DNA from: Acetobacter fabarum | GTDB lineage: Bacteria; Pseudomonadota; Alphaproteobacteria; Acetobacterales; Acetobacteraceae | Assembly (NCBI RefSeq): GCF_011516925.1 | Contig: NZ_WOTG01000002.1 | Span: forward strand, 248,001-312,000 | Direction: 5' to 3' | DNA: 64,000 nt | Part shown: positions 9,916 through 16,992 of the stretch, piece after piece | Layout: every line of letters starts with the position of its first letter | Position numbering within the stretch: position 1 is the stretch's first letter | Program-made: the position numbers and the translations under genes | Notes under the pieces: generated by a model | Database searches by the model: none | What the model saw: the letters and a program-made list of their open reading frames with translations, nothing else | What the model was told of the DNA's origin: nothing

Positions 9916-11142
9916 TTATGCGCCTTTGGTTTTTGGGCGCGGCTTGCCTGCCACAGCGCGCGGGCCAGACGGCGTTGCAGGCGGGAGTGCCTGCTCCGTG
10001 CTGAGCACGCGGAGTTTGACATGCGCGCCAACCTCCACCTGCCGCAGGCGCTTGCGTTCGGCCCCCGAACACAGGGTGAGTGCGGAGCCCTTCTGCCCCG
10101 CGCGGCCTGTGCGGCCAATGCGGTGCAGGTAGGTTTCGGGCTGTTCGGGTACGTCGTAGTTAATAACCTGCGTAACTGAGGCAATATCCAGCCCACGGGC
10201 GGCCACATCGGTCGCGACCAGAATAAACAGGCGGCCAGAGCCAAAGCTGGCCACAGTGCTGGTGCGTTTGTCCTGTGTCAGGTCCCCATGCAGGGGGGCT
10301 ACGGCCAGACGTGCTTTTTTGAGTGTGGCGGCCAGCACATCCGCTTCCGCTTTGGTGCGGACAAACACAATGCTGCGTGTTTTGGGGCTGCGGCCAAAAA
10401 ATGTCTTGAGGAAGACTGCCTTCTGCTCGTCTTCCAGAAACAGCACACCCTGACGGATGGCGGGGCGCTCCTCGGGTGGTTTTTCAACACTCAGTTCCAC
10501 CGGCTTGTACACAATGCTGGCCAGCATGGCCTTGCACGCGGCCGGCATGGTGGCGGAAAAAGCCAGTGTCTGGCGCGGTGTGGGCAGATAGTTGAGGATG
10601 GTGCGGGTTTCCTCCTCAAACTCGTGGGTGAACAGGCGGTCGCACTCGTCCATTACAAGCTGGAAGCAGTCTGTAAGGTCGCATGTGCCTGTGCCAATAA
10701 AATCCAGCAGACGCCCCGGTGTGGCAATAAGAATACGGCTCATGCCGCTGGTCTGGATGAGTTCTGCGGCCTGCTCGTCCCGGTCCGCGCCGCCATACAG
10801 GCAGATAATGGGGGGGGTATGCGTTCTGGCGTTTGCCTGCTTTTTGCCCCCTTCGCCCAGACAGGCGCGAAAGACCTTGGCGGTCTGCAACACAAGTTCA
10901 CGCGTGGGCACCATAACCAGCAATGTACGGGGTTTGCGGGCCTTGAGCAGCCTGTGCAGCATGGGCAGCGCATAAGCTGCGGTTTTGCCCGTGCCGGTCG
11001 GGGCGGTGGCCAGAATGTCCCGCCCTTCCAGTGCTGCGGGAATGGCCGCTAGCTGGATGGGGGTCGGATGTGTCATTCCCGCCTGCTGTGCATGGGCGCA
11101 AAGGGCTGGGGACAGACCCGTATCCTTGAAGCTAGCGGACAT
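9916..11142 (-). CDS. DEAD-box ATP-dependent RNA helicase
   Basis: 408 residues. All core helicase motifs are visible in order: Q-motif region THPTPIQLAAIPAALEGRD, motif I ATAPTGTGKT, Ia VPTRELVLQ, Ib TPGRLLD, motif II as DECD (VMDECDRLF, a DExD variant rather than strict DEAD), III SATMPAA, then in domain 2 RSIVFVRTKAEAD, TDVAARGLDIASV and HRIGRTGRAG. A short tail rich in Pro/Arg/Lys follows. It probably remodels RNA in ribosome assembly or decay; the exact RhlE/DbpA/CsdA type is not assignable. The start at 11142 has AAAGG 8-9 nt upstream; the longer open frame to 11595 is antisense to the next gene and is not used. Confidence 0.92.
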   Translation of the reverse strand: MSASFKDTGLSPALCAHAQQAGMTHPTPIQLAAIPAALEGRDILATAPTGTGKTAAYALPMLHRLLKARKPRTLLVMVPTRELVLQTAKVFRACLGEGGKKQANARTHTPPIICLYGGADRDEQAAELIQTSGMSRILIATPGRLLDFIGTGTCDLTDCFQLVMDECDRLFTHEFEEETRTILNYLPTPRQTLAFSATMPAACKAMLASIVYKPVELSVEKPPEERPAIRQGVLFLEDEQKAVFLKTFFGRSPKTRSIVFVRTKAEADVLAATLKKARLAVAPLHGDLTQDKRTSTVASFGSGRLFILVATDVAARGLDIASVTQVINYDVPEQPETYLHRIGRTGRAGQKGSALTLCSGAERKRLRQVEVGAHVKLRVLSTEQALPPATPSGPRAVAGKPRPKTKGA

Positions 11143-11275
11143 ACTGTTGCCTTTCTCGTGGTCTGGAATGCGTACAAGGTGCCTTGCTTTTAAAGACAAA
11201 CCGATAGCAAGGACAAAGCGGACCATGCAGGGCGCGTGGTTGCAAAGGCCGATGTGTAGCGGAGGAATGCGCGTT

Positions 11276-12307
11276 ATGGCGAGCGCAATGTATGCAGGTG
11301 CGCAAACTGGCTCGAACCCGGTAGAGGATTTGCCGCGTGCGGCACCCCACGCTTTTGTGGTGGGGGAAAATTTTGCCGGTATGCGTTCGCAGGCATTGGG
11401 GCTTGCCCACCGTGCCGGGTGGGATGGTACGTTCCAGCCCGTATGCCCCAGCCGTGTGGCGCGTGTGGCGCTGGCTGGCCCGCGCTGGCTTGGCCGCACA
11501 TGCCTGCGTGGTAGCAGCGGGCAGATGCTGGAATCCCACAAGGACCTGCTGCGCGCGGATGTGGTGATCAGCATTGGTGGCAAGGGTGGCGCCATTGGGG
11601 CAGCCCTGCGCGCGCACCACCGCCCGGTGGTGCAGATTCAGAACCCCCGGCAGTCGCTCGCCCGTTTTGACCTGATTCTGGCCTGCCGGCATGATGATAT
11701 TTCTGGCCCCAATGTTCTGCTCGGCCGCACCGCGTTGCATGGCCTTACCCCCGAGGAGCTTGCAAGTGCCCGGCAGGAGTGGGAGCCACGGTTTGCCCAT
11801 TTGCCCCGCCCGCTGGTAGCCGCCCTTGTTGGTGGCTCCAACGGGCGCTTCCAGCTGGGTGAGGCAGAAGCCCGCAGGCTGGCCCATGTGCTGGTGCAGA
11901 CCCGCAAGGATGAAGGCGGCAGCCTGATTGTGACCGCCTCCCGCCGGACAGACCCGCAGGCACTGGCCGCGCTCAAGGAAATTATAGAACCCGCAGGTGG
12001 CTTTGTATGGGATGGGGAGGGGGATAACCCCTATATCGGGCTGATCGCCTGTGCCGACAGCCTGCTTGTAACCATAGACAGTGTTTCCATGATGTCCGAA
12101 TCCGTGGCAGGGCGTGCGCCTGTTACGGTTTTTCCGCTGCCTGGCAAATCCCGCCGGATCAATGAGTTTGTTGAGGAACTCGAACTGGCCGGGCGCGTGC
12201 GCGTGCTGGGTGAGAGTGCTATCCGCCTGCCCACGCCATGGTACGTAACCCCACTGGATGATACGGCCGAACTGGTGGGGGAAATGCATAGCAGGCTCGG
12301 CTTCTAG
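11276..12307 (+). CDS. ELM1/GtrOC1-like family protein (mitochondrial fission ELM1 homologue)
   Basis: 343 residues. The sequence resembles the bacterial family related to plant ELM1: an N-terminal half with HRAGWDGTFQP and a central DVVISIGGKGGAIGAALR. The C-terminal half contains AALVGGSNGRFQL, then SLIVTASRRTDPQAL, then IACADSLLVTIDSVSMMSESVAGRAPV, a glycosyltransferase GT-B-like nucleotide-binding layout. The bacterial function is not established; a sugar-nucleotide-related role is inference. The start at 11276 is preceded by GGAGGA 9 nt upstream and is preferred over the far upstream ATG, which overlaps the divergent helicase. Convergent with the MFS gene. Confidence 0.75.
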   Translation: MASAMYAGAQTGSNPVEDLPRAAPHAFVVGENFAGMRSQALGLAHRAGWDGTFQPVCPSRVARVALAGPRWLGRTCLRGSSGQMLESHKDLLRADVVISIGGKGGAIGAALRAHHRPVVQIQNPRQSLARFDLILACRHDDISGPNVLLGRTALHGLTPEELASARQEWEPRFAHLPRPLVAALVGGSNGRFQLGEAEARRLAHVLVQTRKDEGGSLIVTASRRTDPQALAALKEIIEPAGGFVWDGEGDNPYIGLIACADSLLVTIDSVSMMSESVAGRAPVTVFPLPGKSRRINEFVEELELAGRVRVLGESAIRLPTPWYVTPLDDTAELVGEMHSRLGF

Positions 12308-12390
12308 CCCGCCTATAGTGCATGGAAGGCAGGGGCAGTACCCAGTGTGCTGCCTCCGGCCCAGTATTGGGTTGGCTGGAATGTATCAGG

Positions 12391-13599
12391 CTACAGGGGA
12401 GCCGGTTCGGGGGTGTCCGGGTTGTCTGCGGGCCAGACCAGAGACGCCAGTGCCGTGGCCATAACGGCCAGCACGCATAACCCCATAGCGGCAACAGGCA
12501 GCCCAAACGCAGCCCCCACGCGCCCGGCAAGCGGGTAAGCCAGTAACCAGCATAAATGAGAGAGCGAAAACTGGGCCGCGAACAGTGCGGGTCTGTCCTC
12601 CGCCGTGCCGGAGCGGCGGAGCAGGCGGCCAGAAGGTGTTTGTGCAACGGAATACCCAACGCCCAGCACGGCCCAGAGTGGCAGTAGCCAGCCATAGCTG
12701 GGCACGCTTATGGCCAGAGCAGCCCCCACACACAACACACTGGCCCCACCCAGCATAACCGTGCGGTCTGCCCTGCGTGCCAGCACGCGGGGTAAGCCAA
12801 GAGCTGCCAGCATGGAGCCCGCCCCAAAACAGGCCAGTGCGAGCGCTGTTGCGCTCTGCCCCAAACCGAATGTGCCCTGCACATAAACAACCGTGTTGAC
12901 CAGCACGATGGAGGCTGCCGCAGCAACGGCCATGTTAATACCCAGCAGGCCCCGCAGGCGCGGAGTAGCAAGGTAGAGGCGTATGCCGCGGGTTGTGCGC
13001 TCGTACACACTCCGGTGCGGTGCAGGTCTGGGGGCGGGCAGGCGAACAGACATGACAAGAGCGGCAGAACCCAAAAAGCCCAGCGCAGTCCCCACGAACA
13101 GGGCGTGGAAGGACACGACACTCAACAGGGCTGCGGCCAGTAACGGGCTGAGTACGCTTTCCATGTCATACGCAATGCGGGAGAGGGAGAGCGCATCGGT
13201 ATAATCCTGCTCGTCGGGCAGAATATCGGGGATGGTCGCCTGAAACGTCGGTGTAAATGCAGCCGAAGCCGCCTGGAGGGCAAAGATCAGAACGTAAATC
13301 TGCCAGACCGTGTTCACAAACGGCAGGCAGGCGGCCACACCACAGCGTACAAAGTCCAGCAGAACCAGTGCCGTGCGGCGGGGCAGGTGGCCTGCAAAAG
13401 CTGCGGCAAGGGGGGCTAGGCCCACATAAGCCAGCATTTTTATGGCCAGTGCGGTGCCCAGTACAGCCCCGGCATGCCCCCCCGCTACGCGGAAGGCCAG
13501 CAACCCCAGTGCAACGGTGGCAAGGCCTGTGCCGGTCAGGGCAACAAGCTGTGCCCCAAACAGGTGGCGGTAGGTGCGGTGGCGCAAAACATGCAGCAT
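12391..13599 (-). CDS. MFS efflux transporter, probably metal export (NreB-like)
   Basis: 402 residues with about 12 hydrophobic helices and no signal peptide. The N-terminus RHRTYRHLFGAQLVALTGTGLATVALGLLAFR and the segment FTPTFQATIPDILPDEQDYTDALSLSRIAYD are characteristic of the MFS group that includes NreB-type nickel exporters (recalled family pattern). The histidine-rich tail known from NreB is absent here. It starts 4 nt after the stop of an upstream CsoR/RcnR-type metal repressor on the same strand, so it is almost certainly that repressor's target. The metal is uncertain: Ni, Co or Cu are all possible. Confidence 0.8.
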   Translation of the reverse strand: MLHVLRHRTYRHLFGAQLVALTGTGLATVALGLLAFRVAGGHAGAVLGTALAIKMLAYVGLAPLAAAFAGHLPRRTALVLLDFVRCGVAACLPFVNTVWQIYVLIFALQAASAAFTPTFQATIPDILPDEQDYTDALSLSRIAYDMESVLSPLLAAALLSVVSFHALFVGTALGFLGSAALVMSVRLPAPRPAPHRSVYERTTRGIRLYLATPRLRGLLGINMAVAAAASIVLVNTVVYVQGTFGLGQSATALALACFGAGSMLAALGLPRVLARRADRTVMLGGASVLCVGAALAISVPSYGWLLPLWAVLGVGYSVAQTPSGRLLRRSGTAEDRPALFAAQFSLSHLCWLLAYPLAGRVGAAFGLPVAAMGLCVLAVMATALASLVWPADNPDTPEPAPL

Positions 13600-13603
13600 G
13601 CGC

Positions 13604-13870
13604 TTACAGGTATTTGGTCAGGGCGGCAAAAGCCTGCAAGGCGTCCTCGCGGCTCATCTCGCCTGCGGCAATGGCGTCTATAATGCAGTGCTCAAGGTGG
13701 TCCTGCACCAGCATGCGCTTGGATTTGCGGATCGTACTTTCCACGGCCTCAAGCTGTTGCGCAAGGTCCGAGCAGCTTCGGCCTGCGTCGAGCATGGCAA
13801 TAACTTTGGCAAGGTGCCCGTGGGCCTGTTGCAGTTGCCGCCGGATAAGGGGGTGAGAATGATGAACCAT
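13604..13870 (-). CDS. CsoR/RcnR/FrmR-family metal-responsive repressor
   Basis: 88 residues, all-helical repressor family. Residues in the sensor positions are C33, H58 and C62 with the 25/4 spacing of copper CsoR (Cys-His-Cys). The N-terminus MVHHSHP also offers His3, which is the extra ligand used by nickel/cobalt RcnR, so the metal cannot be fixed from the fingerprint. First gene of a two-gene unit with the MFS exporter. A G-tract palindrome sits within 10-30 nt upstream of its start codon, consistent with autoregulation. It is a different paralogue from the regulator at 24797-25129. Confidence 0.88.
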   Translation of the reverse strand: MVHHSHPLIRRQLQQAHGHLAKVIAMLDAGRSCSDLAQQLEAVESTIRKSKRMLVQDHLEHCIIDAIAAGEMSREDALQAFAALTKYL

Positions 13871-13875
13871 ACATC

Positions 13876-13904
13876 ACCCTACCCTAGGGGGGAGGGGTAG
13901 GCAA
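13876..13904 (-). promoter_or_regulatory. Promoter and metal-repressor operator of the MFS locus
   Basis: Reading leftward: TTGCCT (-35, 13904-13899), a 17-bp spacer carrying CCCCCCTAGGG, and TAGGGT (-10, 13881-13876), then five bases and the repressor ATG at 13870. The + strand shows TACCCTAGGGGGGAGGGGTA (13880-13899), a TA-flanked G-tract of the kind bound by CsoR/RcnR repressors. The -10 is a poor match, but the arrangement matches the copper locus at 28566-28594. Transcription would start at or next to the ATG, unless an upstream start is used and AGGGT serves as ribosome site. Confidence 0.55.
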
Positions 13905-13945
13905 CGCACAAACACACGTTGGAATAGAAGTAAGATTGAACTTTT

Positions 13946-14368
13946 TTAAAATTTCACCGGAATAAATCTGGATTTATCAAATCCAACGTTATTTTCTTCG
14001 AAAATATGGTTCAATTTCTTCCAATAAGCCTGATCATTCCCAGATATATTCCATTCATCCAAAAACTCCTGTCCTTTATCAGTCAAATAAAACTGATGGG
14101 TTGACCATATCGCAAGACCACTAAACTCATTAGGAGAGTTTTGAGACATTTGTTCAAAAATATCTTTTAGCTCTTCGGGGGTTGGCCCTTCATCAGGGTA
14201 ATCGATCCACATTAGATGAGAGTAGATCATTCTATATATAAAATCCAAAACATCCTGGCACCACTTTTTTGAATAGGTCCATGGCTCATAAACTGGATAC
14301 ATACAGAAAGGATCAGATATTTCACCACCATTGATGCTAAGTATTGATTCTTTATAAAGGTTCAGCAT
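13946..14368 (-). CDS. Orphan AT-rich gene, uncharacterised 140-residue protein
   Basis: Not recognised. The protein is acidic, cytosolic-looking and rich in aromatic residues (Trp, Tyr, Phe); there is no signal peptide or membrane segment. The segment FYLTDKGQEFLDEW suggests a small helical fold. Base composition is strikingly AT-rich against GC-rich neighbours on both sides, so recent horizontal acquisition is likely. Size, acidity and isolation resemble immunity proteins of contact-dependent toxin systems, but no toxin gene is beside it and this is only a guess. The start ATG at 14368 lacks a strong ribosome site. Confidence 0.6.
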   Translation of the reverse strand: MLNLYKESILSINGGEISDPFCMYPVYEPWTYSKKWCQDVLDFIYRMIYSHLMWIDYPDEGPTPEELKDIFEQMSQNSPNEFSGLAIWSTHQFYLTDKGQEFLDEWNISGNDQAYWKKLNHIFEENNVGFDKSRFIPVKF

Positions 14369-14764
14369 TATTGTTACTTTTCTGTGATTTTAAAATTTAT
14401 TATTTAGGAAATGTATTGCATATTTTTTGGTTTTTACAGTTTCTATATCGTCTGCTGTGCAAAAACTTGCTGATCCAGAAGGTCTATATGTTGTAGTATT
14501 TCCGTCAGAAAATTTTGCACCTCATGCTCCGGCCTGTTCTTTAATGGTCAAGGGTTTGACTCATATAGATATTAGTTGCTGGGATTATCCGCGGATCAAA
14601 GCTGTTCGTCAGTGAGTGATTGGCGCTCGAAGGGGCACGTGAGAGCGTACCTCATAGGTACAAAGTTGTAGGGAGGTCTAAACTCTTTCGAGGTAGCTTT
14701 ACACTGGAAACCGTTGGGGATCGCAATGCGATGCTCAGTTCAGTAAATTAATGAAGTCCTGACC
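14369..14764. other. AT-rich gene-poor stretch, possible decayed mobile DNA
   Basis: About 400 nt without a convincing gene. The left half continues the AT-rich composition. A TTG-initiated 62-codon frame (14427-14615, +) ending DISCWDYPRIKAVRQ looks like the tail of a once longer protein but has no recognisable match. The right half (14616-14764) returns to mixed composition and ends in AAGTCCTGACCCTAG next to the following gene's stop codon. That sequence resembles insertion-sequence ends, but no matching inverted copy was found in this islet. Treat as a candidate remnant only. Confidence 0.3.
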
Positions 14765-14959
14765 CTAGATCCAGATGCTGCCCAGCAGCAGAATGGTGCC
14801 GACAATCAGCGCTGCCACATGCCGCATGACGTGCTCGGGTGTGTCCTGTGGCAGGGTCAGGTAGAAGTTGAAGCAGTACAGCACCAGCCCCACGCCCAGT
14901 ACAATACTGATGGCGCGGGCTATGGGGTAGGTTGAAATATCCCTTGGGTCAAACTGCAT
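14765..14959 (-). CDS. Small two-helix membrane protein
   Basis: 64 residues: a short polar N-terminus (MQFDPRDISTYPIARA), a hydrophobic helix ISIVLGVGLVLYCFNFYLTL, a loop DTPEHVMRH, and a second helix ALIVGTILLLGSIWI that runs to the stop. Chromosome-like composition and an AAGG element upstream of the ATG support a real gene. No function is recognised. It lies downstream of serB in the same direction with a 47-nt gap. The stop codon abuts the AT-rich islet, so the C-terminus may have been altered by an insertion. Confidence 0.6.
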   Translation of the reverse strand: MQFDPRDISTYPIARAISIVLGVGLVLYCFNFYLTLPQDTPEHVMRHVAALIVGTILLLGSIWI

Positions 14960-15006
14960 GGTGCTGCCTTACTTTTTTACAGGCGCTCAGCGGCTGGTGT
15001 TACGGG

Positions 15007-15894
15007 TTATGCGCTTACAAAAGCGGATGCGGGGTAGCCCTGCATGAATAGTGCCGTGCGGAGCGAGGTATGGTTGATCTGGGCCGCTACGGCCTGACGC
15101 ACAACCGGCTTTGCAAAAAAGGCAATGCCCAGCCCTGCGGCGCGCAGCATGGGCAGGTCGTTTGCGCCATCGCCAATGGCCAGAGTAGCCTCGGGGGCCA
15201 GCTTGTGGCGCGTGCTGAGTTGTTCCAGCAGGTCCAGTTTGGTTTGCGCGCCTAGAATGGGCAGGCCGGGGGCACCGCTCAGGTGGCCGGTCGCATCGGT
15301 CAGCAGGGTATTGGCGTGGTTTTCCTCAAACCCGCAAAGGGCGGCCACGCGGGAGGTAAAAAAGGTAAACCCGCCCGATACCAGCGCCGTGTAGGCTCCA
15401 TGCGCACGCATGGTGCGCACCATTTCCACCGCGCCGGGGTTCAGGCGCACATCCTGCCATGCTTTTTCCAGCAGGCTTTGGGGCAGACCTTTAAGCAGGG
15501 CTACGCGTTCGCGCAGGGAGGTGGCAAAATCCAGCTCGCCGTTCATGGAGCGGGTGGTAATGGCGGCAACCTTGTCCCCAATACCGGCAAGGGCTGCCAG
15601 ATCATCGAGTGTTTCGTTGGCGACAATGGTGCTGTCCATGTCCGAGACCAGCAGTTTTTTGCGGCGGCCCTCTGCGGGGGTCAGTACCACGTCCACCTTG
15701 CTGCCAAGATGTGTGTGTAACTGGGCCAGCACGTCTGGCGTGCAGGCCGGACAGGGAATATCCACTGCCTCCCCGGGGGAGAGGATAACGGTTTCACCCT
15801 GGGCACGGATAATATCACGCACGAGGGAGATTGTGGCGGTATCGAGTGTTGTTGCCTCACGGGGGGCAACAAGGGTCAGAACAAGGCTCGTCAT
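15007..15894 (-). CDS. serB: Phosphoserine phosphatase
   Basis: 295 residues. SerB dephosphorylates phosphoserine in the last step of serine synthesis. The HAD domain is complete: motif I LVSDMDSTIVANE (nucleophile DxD), motif II region ALVSGGFTFF, and the C-terminal AIGDGANDLPML motif IV. The N-terminal about 85 residues form the ACT-like domain usual for long SerB proteins. The start at MTSLVLTLVAP is chosen from that domain's beginning. The open frame extends further upstream (to 16155) but overlaps miaA on the other strand. Divergent from miaA with a 30-nt gap. Confidence 0.94.
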   Translation of the reverse strand: MTSLVLTLVAPREATTLDTATISLVRDIIRAQGETVILSPGEAVDIPCPACTPDVLAQLHTHLGSKVDVVLTPAEGRRKKLLVSDMDSTIVANETLDDLAALAGIGDKVAAITTRSMNGELDFATSLRERVALLKGLPQSLLEKAWQDVRLNPGAVEMVRTMRAHGAYTALVSGGFTFFTSRVAALCGFEENHANTLLTDATGHLSGAPGLPILGAQTKLDLLEQLSTRHKLAPEATLAIGDGANDLPMLRAAGLGIAFFAKPVVRQAVAAQINHTSLRTALFMQGYPASAFVSA

Positions 15895-15924
15895 GGCACT
15901 TGGGTGTGTGGCAGGAATACGGAC

Positions 15925-16953
15925 ATGAAGCAAGCAGAACACCCATGCCCCAGCCCGGCAACCCGCTACACGCAAAGCCAGCCCCCGGCCCTTGTGCTGG
16001 CAGGGCCGACCTGTTCGGGCAAATCCGCCCTGGCACTCAGGCTGGCCCAGCAGTTGGGGGGCGTGGTTATTAACGCGGATTCCATGCAGGTTTATAAAGA
16101 CCTGCGTGTGCTGACCGCCCGCCCGGACGAGGCGGAAGAACAGCGTGTGCCGCACCGGTTATATGGTGTGCTGCCCGCCGCCCATAAGGGGAGCGTGGCA
16201 TGGTGGCGCGAGCAGGCTCTGGCAGCCATGCAGCAGGCATGGCATGCGGGGCAGTTGCCCATACTATGCGGGGGCACGGGCATGTATATGCGCGCCCTGA
16301 CCGATGGGCTGGCCCAGATTCCACAAAGCCCCCCTGCCGTGCAGCAGGCTGCCCGTGCTCTGGTAGCGGAGGAAGGGGCCCCCGCCGTGCATGAGCGGCT
16401 TATGGCGGTGGACCCGCAAACGGCATCACGCCTCAAGCCAGTGGATTCGCAGCGTGTGGCCCGTGCGTGGGAGGTATGGCAGGCCACAGGCCATGGGCTG
16501 GACTGGTGGCTGGCCCAGCCCGGCCTGCCGCCCGCCCCGGCCCGGTTTGTCGCTGTGCGTCTGGACCCGTCCCGGGTGGAACTGCGTGCGCGCATACAGG
16601 CCCGGTTTACCGCCATGCTGGAGCAGGGCGGCGTGGAGGAGGTGCGCGCCCTGTTACAACAGAATCTGGACCCGGACCTGCCCGCCATGCGCGCCCATGG
16701 CGTGCCCGAACTGGCTGCCATGCTGCGGGGGGAGATTACACAGGCCGAAGCCGCAACCCGTGCCGTTGCCGCCACAGGGCGCTACACCAAGCGGCAGGCC
16801 ACATGGTTTGCCCACCATCCGCTTACGGCTGAGGGGCTGACCTGTATGGTTAATGCCTGTTTTTCCGATTTTGAGCAATTTTCGGAAAGAAAGTATGATG
16901 AAATTGTTTCTTTTATTCTAAAGGGGATTGACGCACCCAATATCGGGTCCTAA
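15925..16953 (+). CDS. miaA: tRNA dimethylallyltransferase
   Basis: 342 residues. MiaA adds the dimethylallyl group to A37 of tRNAs reading codons that start with U. The P-loop is LVLAGPTCSGKSALALRL, followed by NADSMQVYKDLRVLTARP, the conserved PHRLYGVLP, LPILCGGTGMYMRAL and the C-terminal RYTKRQATWF. The start at 15925 has AGGA 8 nt upstream. The last about 35 codons (after TWFAHH) are noticeably AT-rich, and the predicted ilvB promoter overlaps the end of the gene. Confidence 0.95.
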   Translation: MKQAEHPCPSPATRYTQSQPPALVLAGPTCSGKSALALRLAQQLGGVVINADSMQVYKDLRVLTARPDEAEEQRVPHRLYGVLPAAHKGSVAWWREQALAAMQQAWHAGQLPILCGGTGMYMRALTDGLAQIPQSPPAVQQAARALVAEEGAPAVHERLMAVDPQTASRLKPVDSQRVARAWEVWQATGHGLDWWLAQPGLPPAPARFVAVRLDPSRVELRARIQARFTAMLEQGGVEEVRALLQQNLDPDLPAMRAHGVPELAAMLRGEITQAEAATRAVAATGRYTKRQATWFAHHPLTAEGLTCMVNACFSDFEQFSERKYDEIVSFILKGIDAPNIGS

Positions 16954-16956
16954 ACA
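16928..16956 (+). promoter_or_regulatory. Predicted sigma-70-type promoter of ilvBNC
   Basis: TTGACG, a 17-bp spacer and TAAACA, overlapping the last codons of miaA. A start near 16963 would give a leader of about 30 nt to the ilvB ATG, too short for a peptide attenuator of the classic ilv type. The ribosome site GAGAGGA follows at about 16981. Confidence 0.6.
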
Positions 16957-16992
16957 GGCGACCTGCTCCCAATTCCGGGAAGAGAGGACGCT

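Noticed and set aside
10985..11275. Upstream start for the ELM1-like gene at 10985
   Set aside because: It overlaps the first part of the divergent helicase gene; GGAGGA before 11276 and the conserved start of the protein favour the shorter form.
14427..14615. 62-codon TTG-initiated frame as a real gene
   Set aside because: No ribosome site, no recognised family, and it lies in an AT-rich decayed stretch; kept only as a possible remnant.
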